From Linnemannia schmuckeri (lineage: Eukaryota; Mortierellomycota; Mortierellomycetes; Mortierellales; Mortierellaceae): a stretch of DNA of 64,000 bases. Location of the stretch: the NCBI GenBank assembly GCA_029449235.1, contig JANATG010000015.1, forward strand, positions 1,116,001 to 1,180,000, written 5' to 3'. Position numbers and translations under genes: made by a program. Below the pieces are notes generated by a model. The model did no database searches. It was not told where the DNA came from and saw only the letters and a program-made list of their open reading frames with translations. This document shows positions 1-15,200 of the stretch, piece by piece. Position 1 is the stretch's first letter, and each line of letters begins with the position of its first letter.

Positions 1-2464
1 TGCTCCGCATCTCATCCTCCGTGTCAGAATCAAAGAGATTCTGGCCGATTGAGAGTCGTCTGGCTCGCATGGCTGGCTGTCCCGTGGTCGGTTGAGTGAG
101 AGTGTCAGTAGGAGTAACTGGAGTATGAGGAACTGGAGTAGGAGTAGCGGCAGCTGGAGACATGGGGTTGCCCAACTTGGACTGCGACTGAATTCGCTTG
201 AAGCCATTACCCATGACCAACTGCAGTCGACGGGCCAACTCAACAGTACTGATCCCTGTGGATGAGGGAGTGGATGTCTTAGTAGAGGGAAGAACCGAGG
301 CTAGAAATGACTTTGAGGCTCTGTTGGCGACACTGTCGATCGTATGTTTGCCGGTCTTAGAGAGTGTCGACTGCTTGAAGTTACTAGGGGCTGGTCGATG
401 GTGGTGGTGGTACGAGTGAGGTTGGTGCTGCTGCTTTTGGCGATTAAGAACCTGCTCCATAAGAGACATTGTCCGAGGATAAGGAGGGCCGTAGCGATTG
501 GTCGTCGAAGTCAAGAGTGGCTCTGGCATAGAACGGTGCTTTCGGGCACTCTTTGGGGCAGCAGATCGTGAGTGCGACTGTGATGGTATAGAAAGAGGCT
601 GACGAGTAGTGTCGGTTCCTGAGGATGATGAAGGGATGGTTGGCGTTGACAGAGATCGATATGTCGGGATCGTTGCTGACTTTGACGCTGGGAAGAATGT
701 CGTGTCGGATGATGGGGTCCCTGACAGTGAAGATGATGAGTTGAGAACGGGCTTGGACGACTTCTCCGACCAGGTCGCCATGACAGGGTTGTTACACTGA
801 CCAGACCTCCTTTTGGCTTCCTGCAACAGCATGTTCAAGTGACGATCAGCAGTCTTAACATCTGCCAGTTCCTGGGTACTCCTAGTCACAGTCAATCCCT
901 TATGCAAAGGCTCAGTCTCCTCGGCTTTGACGGTAACAAGACGTTCGCTCTCCGTCACAGGGTCCTTGGTCGATTCATGATGTGCCTGAGGTGGTGGAGA
1001 CTTAAATTGGGCAGCAGGTCTCAAGGGAGGAGATGACAAAGGCAAAGTCAGAGGCGAAAGAGAAGCCGGCAAAGCGGAGCAGGTATCTGCGCGAGCCAAC
1101 GATGGCGACCTCATCAAGGAACCGGTAGGAGGCGAGGAGGACATCAAATCAGAGCAGGATCTTGAACCTAGTCTCGATACATGCCCACGTCCACGCGTAG
1201 GTAAAAGGACAGGAGAAGCCGACATGTTGGAATCGCCTGACGATCGCCGATGTGACTCACCACCACCACCGTAGTTGATGCGCTCGCCATCAGATCGGAA
1301 CAGATCGTCTTCAGACCCTCCTGGGTGTACGCCGCCAATTCCACTTCCCGAGATAGACTTTTTCCGCAGTGTCTGGCGTCTGTTCTGGAACCAGATCTGC
1401 ACAGCTCGGACGCTCATCCCAAGTCTCTCTCCCAACTCCTGTCGTGTTGCTGCGTCTGGTAACAGGTTCTTGGCAAAGGCATCTTCCAAAATCTCGAGCT
1501 CCTCGCGGTTGGTCCTCCTTCTCCTCTTGCGCGGCTGTCCATTTGGAGATGTGCTGAAGTGTGAAGGGACAGCGTTGACCCAGTTGAGTGTCTTCCTCGG
1601 AGCGCTTGACGCGGCCCTGTCGAATGGGTGGAACGTCTGCTGGTGATGATGCTGTTGATGGTGTGCTCGATGAGGCTGCCTCTGACTTGATGTGCTGCTG
1701 TTGTGATGTTCGTTTGATTCCAATGTAGAATCAATTTCGAAACTGGATTCCAGAGGGTCGTCATGTTCCTGAAACTCTTGAGAGGACGGTGGCGTCATGG
1801 GAAGGTCTGTCAACTCGATTTTGACTATGGTCTCCTCCTCGTGCTGTTGGAAGGACGTCGATTTGAATCGGAACAGTGGTGTTGTTGAAGTAGGGCAAGG
1901 ATTGTTGTGGATGCTGGAAAAGACAGGTTCCTGGTTGGTTGGGGGTGGGGATGGTAATGATATTGGGGGGACAGGACAAGCAAGTGTCTCTGGTACGGGT
2001 GCCGAGACTGGCAGGAAAGTTGTCTTGCGCAGTGCTGTTGTTGGCACATTTTGTGTTACTGTCGATGCCGTCGCCGTTGCTGTTGTGGCTTGTGATGCTG
2101 AGGCAGCTGTTTGTGCAAGTAAAGTGGAGATCCCGACCGAGATGGATGTCGCCGAGAGCCCTGACGAGGCTGCTGTGGGCAAGCTTGAGGGAGATATAGT
2201 ACCCTCCTTCATCTGTCTGATCTGGTTGATTTGGTTGATCTGGTTGATCTCCTCGGCCAGCTTAAGGGAGGGTGAATAGTCAGAAGGGGGCTCCAAGACA
2301 GGGGACGTCGAAGGCACAGGCGGAGTCCTATCGTCGGTCCCCTCCTGAACGTTGTTAGCTGTCTTCCAGTCGAAAGTATCGACCACTTTCTGCATGACAG
2401 GAATAGCCATGAGGGGTGTTGGCTCTGTGGTGGGAGTTGAAACGGCTGTCGAGGTTCTCGACAT
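1..2464 (-). CDS. Homeodomain transcription factor, 3' end outside window
   Basis: One open frame runs from an ATG at 2464 to the left edge without a stop, so the C-terminus is missing. The homeodomain lies at about residues 312-371 (plus-strand positions about 1531-1352). It has a basic N-terminal arm (RKRRRRTN) and the recognition helix VQIWFQNRRQ, with the conserved Trp, Phe, Asn and Arg that contact DNA. The first 300 residues are Ser/Thr/Pro-rich and low in complexity, with a short INQ repeat near residues 75-85 and a His-rich run just before the homeodomain. The part after the homeodomain is also Ser/Pro-rich. It is therefore a nuclear DNA-binding regulator; its targets cannot be read from sequence. 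No intron is needed inside the window. The family call is certain; I assign no ortholog. Confidence 0.92.
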   Translation of the reverse strand, partial: MSRTSTAVSTPTTEPTPLMAIPVMQKVVDTFDWKTANNVQEGTDDRTPPVPSTSPVLEPPSDYSPSLKLAEEINQINQINQIRQMKEGTISPSSLPTAASSGLSATSISVGISTLLAQTAASASQATTATATASTVTQNVPTTALRKTTFLPVSAPVPETLACPVPPISLPSPPPTNQEPVFSSIHNNPCPTSTTPLFRFKSTSFQQHEEETIVKIELTDLPMTPPSSQEFQEHDDPLESSFEIDSTLESNEHHNSSTSSQRQPHRAHHQQHHHQQTFHPFDRAASSAPRKTLNWVNAVPSHFSTSPNGQPRKRRRRTNREELEILEDAFAKNLLPDAATRQELGERLGMSVRAVQIWFQNRRQTLRKKSISGSGIGGVHPGGSEDDLFRSDGERINYGGGGESHRRSSGDSNMSASPVLLPTRGRGHVSRLGSRSCSDLMSSSPPTGSLMRSPSLARADTCSALPASLSPLTLPLSSPPLRPAAQFKSPPPQAHHESTKDPVTESERLVTVKAEETEPLHKGLTVTRSTQELADVKTADRHLNMLLQEAKRRSGQCNNPVMATWSEKSSKPVLNSSSSLSGTPSSDTTFFPASKSATIPTYRSLSTPTIPSSSSGTDTTRQPLSIPSQSHSRSAAPKSARKHRSMPEPLLTSTTNRYGPPYPRTMSLMEQVLNRQKQQHQPHSYHHHHRPAPSNFKQSTLSKTGKHTIDSVANRASKSFLASVLPSTKTSTPSSTGISTVELARRLQLVMGNGFKRIQSQSKLGNPMSPAAATPTPVPHTPVTPTDTLTQPTTGQPAMRARRLSIGQNLFDSDTEDEMRS

Positions 2465-4344
2465 ATTGTAGTAGTGGGATAGGATCTAAAAAAAAAGTAG
2501 ATACAGTGGAAAGGAAGAATACGTATGATCAGATCGAGTGCATTAAGCTTAACGTCGACGGGACGCACAATGCTGAGCAAAGCAACCTTGTTGGCCACTT
2601 GTCCGTCCTCTCCCTGAATGCTTTATGGGCGGCGAGAGCAAAGAAGGCAGGAAAAAAAAAGGTCGTACAACCGTTGATCCAAGGATGGAGGGTGGGGTGT
2701 GCGCAAAATAAAAATGAGAATGAAAAGCCCGATAATCCGATGACTGGATTTGAAGAAATAAGGGGGAAACGATTAAAGTGCTTCTTGGGTTGCTGTCTTC
2801 AAAAAGGATATGTTCAAAGCGAGAAGTCGTTGTCGTCGTCGTTGTTGTTGTTATTAGTTGCGAACTGTCGAGCCAGGTGAGAATGTGTAGGGTTGTGAGA
2901 GAGAAAGCGCTGAAAGAGTGTATAGAGAGAAAGACAAATCAGAACCATCGGTGGGCATTTCATTATGAAGGGTGACTGGCATGCACAAGGGTAAACAACG
3001 GAGAAGGAACGAGCGAGAGAGTGATAGAAGGCTGGGAAAGGAGTAACAGGAAAAAAAGGGGAAAGAAAAGAATGATATGATGCAGGGCAGAAAATGTGCT
3101 TGTAGTGTCTATGGCCGTTGTCGAATATTGAATTGGACCATGATCCTTTGTGCCTGTCTCTGTTTGTGTGTCTCTTTGTCTGTTTCCGTCTCAGTGAAAT
3201 GGAAGATTGCAGATGTCGATTGGAAGCTTTGTGTTTGCTGTGAGAGTTGAAGAAAAGAAGGGATCCAAGTCAGGATACGTTCCTAGGATGTGTGTCCATA
3301 CCTGTTTGATATGACAATAGAAAATAAGGTCTTGTTCGTTGTGGATTGATTGGTTTTTGGGTTCGGTTCTCTCACTTCTGTTGCTTGTGATTGACAGGGC
3401 AAACACAGAAAGCAAGCCAGCTCATGGATATCGAATGTGTATTCCGTTCTCTCTTTCTCTCTTGTTCTCTTTACTGCTTTCTGATTGAATGGGTGCAACC
3501 GATCGCAGAAGATTGGGAGTAAACAGAGACGAAAGAGGGATGAAATAGAAGAGAAGAGAAGAGAAGAGAAGAGAGAGAAGGAAGAAAGGAAAAGAAGAAA
3601 GGGAGAAGAGGAGGGAAAGGAGAAGGATGTATGTATGTGTATGTGTGAAGGTGGTGGAAGAGGCTAGGAAATAAAGGAATGACACAAAAGGGCAATGGAA
3701 ATTGATATCAATCGTCCGTCGTCAAAAACAAAGAAAAGAAAAGCAAAAAAGAAAGCACGGGAGTGGAGGGAGACAAACAAAAAAATGATTGTCGAGAACA
3801 AGGGTGTGGTGAGTTGTGTGGATAAAAGGAAAAAAATAAAAAAAAAAATGAGCAAGAAAGAAGTGTAGCAGCTCGGTGTTGAAAGAGAAAGAGAGGGTGA
3901 AAACCAGAAAAGTCGAAATTGCGCACAAAAATCATTCAAACCGTGAATTGGTACCTGCCAGAAAGTCAGGGGCAGCCCAGGTGAAGAACTCAATTTCCAT
4001 CCCCCCAACCCTTTCTTCAATCCACTTTTGGTCAAATGAAAACACCCGAGAAACCTGTCAGTCTTTTCCACACTGCTTTTCGTTCTTTTCTTGATGAAAG
4101 GAGCGGAAACTCAGCGCGCTTCGTGTTCAATCAACAGGTGTGCGGAACACGAAAAAAATAAAAAAGTAAAATGCGAAAAGAAAATGAAAAATGAAATTGA
4201 ATTTTTTTATTCCGACCGACGCGTCCTCCTTTTTTTTTTTTTAACGAAAATCAAAAAAAAAAAAAAAATTGAAAAAAAGAGGACGCGACAAATCAACAGT
4301 CCAAACGGATCTCTAAGTCACATGACTAGGTTACATTCGCGATT
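2465..4344. other. Upstream region of the homeobox gene, no gene seen
   Basis: This stretch holds the 5' flank of the homeodomain gene. It is purine-rich on the plus strand and therefore CT-rich in the sense of that gene, which is typical of promoters in this window. A GAAGA-type repeat lies at about 3547-3575. The open frames here are low-complexity shadows and I support none as a gene. Confidence 0.6.
3547..3575. repeat. (GAAGA)n microsatellite
   Basis: About six copies of the pentamer GAAGA in tandem inside a longer purine-rich tract. Confidence 0.8.
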
Positions 4345-4349
4345 CAAAA

Positions 4350-5196
4350 TGTTTTCACATCGTCTGAGACAAAGCAGCACCTCCCGGTACCTGAAAAACT
4401 CAACGCTTCCTGCAGTACCAAACGACATGCAGAGAAAACGAATCAATGAACCAAGTTGGGAAGGTATCGACCTGGCCACTGTTCACAAAGAGCACGACGA
4501 CATCACTGGTGCAGAAGCAACACATGAAATCAAACTTGCTGGAAGCACTTGGGTTAGTGATGTAAGAGAGTGAGAAGGGAATAAGAATGAGGGAGGATGA
4601 AAACGAGAGAAAGATAAATAGTTAAAGTAAAAAGAAAAAAAGGAGGTGGGAGACGGATCGAAGAACAAAGGAGCAAGGAGAGCCACTTTCAAAATACTCG
4701 TCTTTCATTCTCGCCGCAACTTAAGGTGAAGAGAGAGTGACCATCCTCTTTGCACCTTCAGTACGCACAAAAGTAGCAGAAACAATAGGAACGGCTGCAG
4801 TTGCAGCAGTAGCAACAATAGGAACAACGACGACGACAACAGGTACAAAACGCATCCAGCTGCTCATCACTTTGTACTTTTTTTTTTGAGAGCCGACTGT
4901 TGAACTTGAATAATGTCACTTTTCACTGGTGCCATTTTCTTAGGGCACACCAACCGCAACTAGACCTTCAACATCAAGCTTCCTCGACAACAACATCAAC
5001 AAAGAGAGCCGAGAAAAGAGAGTGTGAAGAAGAAGAGCAAAAAGTGGGTGAACATAGTGAGCACAGAGGAATCGAAAATGACATGTCCCCCTACCTCCCA
5101 TGTTTCCCTTGCACCAACTTGCACCAACAAGATCAATTTGTGCTCTGTCAGTCAGGCCAGTCTTCCTCGTTGATGATAGGCCTGTGTTTGTGTTGA
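4350..5196 (+). CDS. Doubtful small spliced gene
   Basis: An ATG at 4350 opens about 75 codons with a basic, Ser/Arg-rich start (MFSHRLRQSSTSR) like a mitochondrial presequence, followed by a neutral to acidic part. The frame ends near possible donor sites (GTTAGT or GTAAGA at about 4553-4568). A likely acceptor at about 4760 (CACCTTCAG) and another at about 4944 (TTTTCTTAG) could join it to an Ala/Val/Thr-rich middle piece and to an open frame ending at 5196. I could not find one splice model with all phases consistent. No family is recognised. It may be a small mitochondrial protein gene, an unspliced leader RNA, or chance. Confidence 0.22.
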
Positions 5197-5708
5197 AGCG
5201 TGAAAGAGAACGAAAACCCTGCCTGTCTGTTTGTCTGTCTGTCCTTCTCCCTGTCTCTCTGTCCGTCTGTTTCTCTGTCCATCAGCCCGTGCCTCTCCTG
5301 TCCCTGTCCTTGTCGTCTTGTTTTGCTTTGCAGCTGGTCCCCCCTGTATGAAAGAGCACTCAAATAATATGCATGCAACTCATACAACCGCAATATTCCC
5401 TCTTAGGCCCTCTCCCTCTTGTGTCTTCTCTTTCCTCTCTTCTCTTTTTATTTTTCTTTTTTTTCTTCTTTGACCTTGTCGACCTTTCCCTCCCACTTGG
5501 CCCCCCTCTTCCCTGACATACCCTGTCCTTGTTCCCCTCTTGCCCTAACCGCCATCACTCTTCATCATCCACACTTCTTCTCTCCACACTTTTTCATCCA
5601 TTTCCATTCCAGCCTAATACCCCCTCACTCACTTACTCAGTTCCATCGACTCTCCTTCCTCCTCCCTTTCTGCTCCCCACTTCCTTTATATACATATTGT
5701 AATCCATC

Positions 5709-6692
5709 ATGTCATCCAAATCTTCAACCACCGCAAAGCCAACTGCCACCCCTACCGGCAACCCTTCCGCCGGCAACCCCAGCCCAACCACTCAATTTAA
5801 CCTCCCCACAGGAACCGCCGGCAACAGCGGTGGAGCCGACGGCAGCCCCCAATTCAACCTCCCCACCGGCACCGGTGGCTTTAACTACCCTGCGGCCCCT
5901 ACAGGAACTGACCCCAACTCACCTAACTACCTCGCCGGTCAGGCCAATAGTGCCGGTGGTTCTACTGGTTCTTCGGATTCATCGAATGTTCCCATCATTG
6001 TGGGTATCACTGTTGCTGGAGTTGCGGTTTTGGCCATTGTGGGCTTGTTGGTTCAGCGGTACAAGGCCCGTTCCAGGACCAACACTATCAACTCGCACCA
6101 GACCCGGTCCCGCAACAAACACAACCAGGCTGCCGGCGGCGCTGGTGGGGCTGCAGGAGGAGGAAACATGAGCGGAGGAGAGGACGGGGATAGGGCCAAG
6201 CTCGCCAAATCGTTCACGATCCGCAAACCTCCAAGCGTCTACGTTGACGACGACCAGGATCTGGACCAGACAGGACACCCCCGTTACAAGTCTGCTTCCG
6301 ATGCCCAGAACCATCCCTACTATGGCGACCACCGGACTCCCGGACTGGTCGAGTATGAGCTTTCGGATACCAGTGGACAGAAGTACGGTCCCAGCAGTGT
6401 GGCCGAACGCAAACGTTATGTTGAACAACAACAGCGTAAAGTCATGGACGAGTATGAGATGTTCAACCCTCACAGGGATCTTCCTCCTCAGTCCCCTTAC
6501 CCAGCTTCGTTAAACTCTGCACCATCTTATACCTCTCGCCCCTTGTCGCCTCCTGTCCATCACGGTGCGACTAGCCCTACACCCATGATGACCCCCTCGA
6601 TGGGCGGTCGTAGCCCAAGAGTTAACCACCCTGCACATCAGCCGTTTGGACGGAACTTGGACCAACAGATGGACAACGACTACAAGTACTAG
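5709..6692 (+). CDS. Single-pass membrane protein, unknown function
   Basis: A 327-residue protein without introns. Residues 1-93 are Ser/Thr/Pro/Gly/Asn-rich and contain two copies of a QFNLPTGT unit. One hydrophobic segment at about residues 94-115 (VPIIVGITVAGVAVLAIV) is followed by a basic stretch (QRYKARSR), which by the positive-inside rule puts the C-terminal 210 residues in the cytosol. There is no N-terminal signal peptide, so the membrane segment would act as its own anchor. The layout resembles fungal wall-stress sensors of the Mid2/Wsc kind (Ser/Thr-rich outside, one membrane pass, polar tail), but I see no WSC or other named domain, so function is open. A polyadenylation-type AATAAA follows at 6771. 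Confidence 0.8.
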   Translation: MSSKSSTTAKPTATPTGNPSAGNPSPTTQFNLPTGTAGNSGGADGSPQFNLPTGTGGFNYPAAPTGTDPNSPNYLAGQANSAGGSTGSSDSSNVPIIVGITVAGVAVLAIVGLLVQRYKARSRTNTINSHQTRSRNKHNQAAGGAGGAAGGGNMSGGEDGDRAKLAKSFTIRKPPSVYVDDDQDLDQTGHPRYKSASDAQNHPYYGDHRTPGLVEYELSDTSGQKYGPSSVAERKRYVEQQQRKVMDEYEMFNPHRDLPPQSPYPASLNSAPSYTSRPLSPPVHHGATSPTPMMTPSMGGRSPRVNHPAHQPFGRNLDQQMDNDYKY

Positions 6693-6770
6693 ATACTCTC
6701 TTCTCCACATCCTTGCTCACTCTACTTTATCACTATTACCCCTAGTACCTCCCCCCACTTCATTGCTGTT

Positions 6771-6776
6771 AATAAA
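6771..6776 (+). terminator. Putative polyadenylation signal
   Basis: AATAAA lies 79 bases after the stop codon of the 327-residue membrane protein gene. The same AATAAAACT context occurs after the F-box gene at 34430. Confidence 0.6.
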
Positions 6777-7600
6777 ACTCATACTTCACCACCGTTGTCG
6801 TCTTATTCGTCAAGTGTCAAGATAAAACGAACGAACAAGTCAGCGCCCTAAAAATATTCTGTGTGTGCGTTCTGTCAACAAATGAAGTGTATCACAGAAT
6901 ACGGAACCATAAATTGGCATGTCCCTTCTCTTTCCCCTGTTCTTTCCTTCCAACGGTCCAATCGTTCACCCGATCACTTTTGTTGTTGTTTTGTCTGAAT
7001 GATCATTTTTCTCATTTTTCCTTTCCTTCCCCCTTTGGTGGGAACAGTGCGCCCACCATACGATCACATCTATCTTTCATTTTTTACCAGATACTCAAAA
7101 AAAAATAATTATGAAAGCAATGTTCAACGTATATGTGTGCAGCTGTGTGGAAAGCGGAGTTCCTTACACTCTTGGGTTAGACAAACACGCTCCATTCATT
7201 CATTCATTACCAGCTAGCGCCTTATCACCACACCATCATCATCATCATTGTCGTCGTCGTCTAATATTATTGACCTGCATAAGGAGAGGGGACCGACCCA
7301 CTCGTAAAAAAAAAAATGAAAAATGAATTGAACCACTCACAAATCTCCGCCCATCGCCCCTTCCTCTTCCCTCTCGACTTTCCTCTGGAAATGAGCAAAA
7401 GTGCTCATAAAAACGAGAGAGAGGGAGGAGAAACTTTACTCGATCATCATCATATTTTGTCTCTCCCTCTCGCTCTCTTGGTCTGGCCCTGTCTGTCCAT
7501 CGGTCTCTCTCCGCTTCTCTCGCTCTCTCGAGATTCTCATTCCACTCACCCACTCCTCCTCCTCAACTCCACGCCACGCCCACTCACTCCACAATATAAC

Positions 7601-7602
<2 letters not shown>

Positions 7603-7649
<47 letters not shown>
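7603..7649. repeat. (CT)23 dinucleotide microsatellite
   Basis: An uninterrupted CT repeat of about 46 bases. Confidence 0.95.
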
Positions 7650-7651
<2 letters not shown>

Positions 7652-7824
7652 ACATGTCCCTCCCTAGCCTAGCAGCCCACATGAACGCCTCCGCCTGACT
7701 TCACAACCATGCTCTCCTGTCCAGGCGCCTTAACCTTGTCTCTGTCTTCCTGTCATCCTCCTCCCCTATCCTACTTCCTCTTCCTCTCCATCAAACTTTC
7801 AATGGTCCTTTTTGCACTCTAGCC

Positions 7825-7852
7825 AAAAAAAAAAAAAAAAAAAAAAAAAAAA
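7825..7852. repeat. Poly(A) tract of 28
   Basis: An uninterrupted run of A in intergenic DNA. Confidence 0.95.
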
Positions 7853-8166
7853 CAGTTAAGCTCAAGCTCAAGCCAGGTACCAGAATTCAGGTACCGGTTT
7901 GATCATCTCCACTGTTGTTTCTCCTCATTTTATCATCGTCATGTCCATCACCTGAATTATCTATCAATAGCAATCTATAACTACTAATACGACATACTAG
8001 CAAAAGTCCCGCAACTAAGGCAACCAGGGGGCCTATACATCAGTCTAAAATGACACCTCAACCTTTTTCATTTTATTTCAAAAAATGGCAAAAACTCCTG
8101 GTGCTGCACCCTTGCCTTTCATTTCTAGTTTTTTGATTTTTTTTTTTTTTTGTTTATAAGAAACTT

Positions 8167-11456
<3,290 letters not shown>

Positions 11457-12249
11457 CTTGTGAGGGGAAGATGTCCTAGCGGAGTGGGAGTGCGTGTTCT
11501 AGACGACGATGGAAGGGTCGAATGCGCCTTGCTGTGCCTTGGGAGGTGATGGGGGTATGGGGGTGTGGGTTGAAGGAAAAAAAATGAAAGGGATGAAGGA
11601 AGGTAAAAGGAAGGAAGGTAAAAGGAAGGAAACAATGGAGAAAGCAAGAGAAGTAAAAAAAAAAAAAAAAAAAAATGGATGGATGTGAGCAGAGGTAAAA
11701 AGTGTGAGGGGCGCTGTAAAAAGAAAAAGGAAAGGAAAGAAAAGAAAAGAAAAGAAAAGAAAAGGAGAAAAAGAAAAAAGATGAGAAAGAGAAAGAAAAA
11801 AAAAGAAGCGGGATGTGATGGCGAGGATGAACTTTTTTTTGACCTTTTCCTACCACGAGAAGCCGACCTCCCCTCTCATGCAGCATTGATTCACTTCGAT
11901 ACCCCATCCATGCTCCCATAGGCGCAAAAGGAAGGGCAGTGTGGAGAAGATGGCGAGAAATTGACCATTGGCATCCCTATCGACACCAATTGTTTCCCAC
12001 TCAAGAGATATCTCTGTCAAAAGCTGTGCAGCAGCTGTGCCCACTCTCGCGCCTCCGAAAGCCACCCACTAAAAAAGTCCATTTGATGAACACGCGTTCC
12101 TGGGTAAAAGAGGACGGAAGGAGAAGTTAAAGCCCATTTAACAGACCCGTAAAAGCTGCCCTCACCATCCCCGAATATATTGCTGAAACAAAAACGATTG
12201 TTAAAAAGTACAAAAATAATACAGAAAGAACAACTGAAAAGAGAGAAGT
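11457..12249. other. Intergenic region between taxilin and NDR kinase genes
   Basis: It contains the 3' flank of the taxilin gene and the CT-rich (minus-sense) promoter of the kinase gene, with an AAAGA-type repeat at about 11730-11765. No gene is supported. Confidence 0.6.
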
Positions 12250-15200
12250 CTACTTCATCGCAATCGCACTGGGATAAAGACCTGGAGGTCGTATGGTCTG
12301 GTATCCTTCCTGAGCCTGAGCCTGTCGAGAAATGGCGCCCAGGGAAGTGGACGTCTTCATCGGGACGGACCACGTCTTGGGAGAATAATGGTCGGCGCCT
12401 TTGGGGGGTGCAGTCGAGACGCTTTTAGCGTTGCAAATCGAATGGGTATTTTTGCACGACTCCTGCTCCTGTGCTTGCCCCGCATCAGCACTTGACTTGA
12501 CCAACTCCGTCTTGACTCTTCCTCCTCCCGCTTCTGATCCTTTGCCGCCGTTCGTCTCTGCGGCGGACTGTGGCTTCATCGCCCGATTCAACGACCTTGT
12601 CTCATGCAGCTTGTTTCCTGGTCGCTCCGGAACACTCGTTGTGGGCATAATAGTCTTGCTTGCCAGGCCAATGATTTCGCTCGCTCTCTTGGCGCTCTCA
12701 TTTAGCTTCATGTCCGAAGATCCAACAAAAATTTGCTCCGCACGGTTCTTGGTCATCGATGTCGGTGGCGGCAAAATAAATTCGCACTGGAAACCATTCT
12801 CTACATTGATATGATGTTCCTCAATGACACTCCCCTCGCCACCCGGTCCAGAACTAATTGTGAGTGTCAAGGCATGATGTTGTTCGCCGCGCTGGATACC
12901 CACTTGAGGGCGCTGACGCTTTGACTTTTGTCGAAATTTGGCGGATGGGATCGACACCCGCCTTGTCCCGACCATGCCCTGTTTGAACGCCCCACTCGGA
13001 AGAGAAAGAGTCATTCCTGTAGTCGAAAAAGAAGGACCAATCCCGTTCACGAGTGTTCTTGGTCCCAATGTGTCTCTGAAACCACCATCCACTTGAACCT
13101 CGGCCGTTTTGATAGGTCCAGTCTGTGGCGTCACATTTCCTGTCGCCGTTTGATGTGCGCATTGCCTCGCATGCAACTCCTCGCGAAGAACCACTCGCTC
13201 GGCTTGAAAAGCTCGACAAAGGGCTTCCAGCTGAAGTAGTTTCTTGTTAGCATCATCGAACGCGCTCTGTTGCTTCGCTCTCTATCATATCGCGCAAAGG
13301 TAACCATTGTAAGTTATTGGATAGTTGCCCGATTGATGAGTAACAATATGGAAAACGTCGAGCTTGATATTATTTACCTCTTCAACCATCTCCAAAATAT
13401 TCCGGTTCATAGTATCGCATTTCGCACGAATGGCCACGTTGACCTTCTCCAGTCTGCCGCCTTTCTTCGCCATAGCCTCCATCTCCTTGCGGAACGCCTG
13501 GAACAGTGTGTTGCTCTTGTTGAGTGTTTCCTCGACCTGCTTGAACTTCTCCACGTAAACACTTAGCTGCTTCCTGAGCTCGGCCTCGGTCTTGATGGAT
13601 TCTTGCAGCTGCGACTTGAGCAGATCCAGCTTTACTATTTCCTCCTGAGAAGCTCGCTTTTGTCGATCCAGCTTGGCTTGTGCCAACTGGAGTTCCAGGT
13701 CTTTGGCTTTGACGACAGAGCTGAAATGCTTCTCCCTCAAGTCGTACTGTTCAATGAACCCCTGTAGCTTCTCTTGCAACCTAGTGACAGTAGAGGAACG
13801 ATTAGTTAGAAAGATAAGTAAAAACGCCACCAATGTTTTTAATGCATGGACAACTCAATCCCACTCTGGCAACTCACAAAGCTTCATTCCCGATGGCAGA
13901 TCTTTGCGCTTCGACCATCTCATGTGCTTCTGGTCCCACACTTGATCCTGTCTTCCGTTCCAAATGCTGGCCCCACTATTCAATTGCAAGTGCGATATTG
14001 ATTTGAATTAGTGAACGAACCTTCCCTCGCTGGTCAAGCCAAAGTCATCATTTGGCACAATACCTTGATATCTTTGTTCTCCTTGTGGATCTGTCGACAG
14101 AGACCCTCCAATTTGCGGCACAAATTATCCGATTTGCTGATCGTGACTTTGTCTAATGACAAGACAAACTATTAGCAATAATTCATCACATATGAGAGGA
14201 TTTAAGGCGATAATAGTAACAAAAGAAAAGGTACTGTTACCTGCGTGACGTTCCTCCAAAAGATGTCCACGTTCAGCCATCAAGGTGTCGTTGGTCCGTT
14301 GGATCCGATCCTTCTCTCGGGCCAGAAAATCCCGCTCTCGCTGCAAGAGCTCGTGTTTCTTCTTCAACTTGGCATGGTCCCTCTCCTGTTTGCGCATGTC
14401 CTGAAACTACCGAAATTTTCGTTCAGTACAAAGTGGTTGGACAGAAACAGTTAGACCTCAACAAGAAGACTACAGCAAAATGGCTGCATAGATGACTGAT
14501 CCATATCTGCTACTACTTACCATCTCCAAATACTTTCGCTGCATTAAGTTGACCTTGGTAATCTGGTCCTCCTGTCCACTGCTGACCTGAGAGATCTCCT
14601 TATGGACCTTCTTCATTTGTTTAGCTATTTGTGGAGGACACAATTGAAAGAGGAGGGGGTGGGGTGAAGAGGCGCGAGAGAGTAGAAGAGGCGGGAAAGT
14701 CGAGAGAATGAGAGAGAAGAAGGGAAAGGGACGAAATGACAATTAGTCGACAACTCAACATTTCCTTTCTCTTTTTGTTCGTTATCCTCCCTACTCCAAA
14801 AATAAGAGGTGACATGGCAATAACATCCGAACCAGCTCTCGCTCAAAGACAAAAGGACAACATACCAATGGCCTTTTCGTCATCATCCTCAGTAAAAGGC
14901 GCCGACTCGAGTTGAGAAATCTTCATCTGAATCAGCTCGTTGACATCCAGTTGACTGAGGACACGCCTGGTACGCTTTGGAGAAGACCCATAGGTCGAAG
15001 CAGATCCGTTCTGATCCTTCAGGACTATAGACGGCGTAATGGAAGAATCAGAATTGGAGAATGTGGGCGAAGTCGGGGGGGAGGACGATAAAGATGATGA
15101 CGAAGCCGAATTACTACTGCAACTGCTGTCGCTCGAGGAGGCCACATCCGAGTGGGGCTCTTGATTTAAAGAGGCGAGCGCCTCTTCGAGGGAGGACAAA

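Larger units (their letters stand above)
6777..8166. other. Convergent intergenic region with microsatellites
   Basis: This is the space between two convergent genes. It contains a (CT)23 tract and a run of 28 A, and no supportable coding sequence. On the minus strand an AATAAA hexamer (plus-strand TTTATT at 8072-8077) lies 90 bases beyond the NDR kinase stop codon and may be its polyadenylation signal. Confidence 0.6.

Noticed and set aside
5979..6473. A 164-residue minus-strand frame opposite the membrane protein
   Set aside because: It is antisense to a gene with a clear membrane segment and codon pattern. There is no domain or splice structure.
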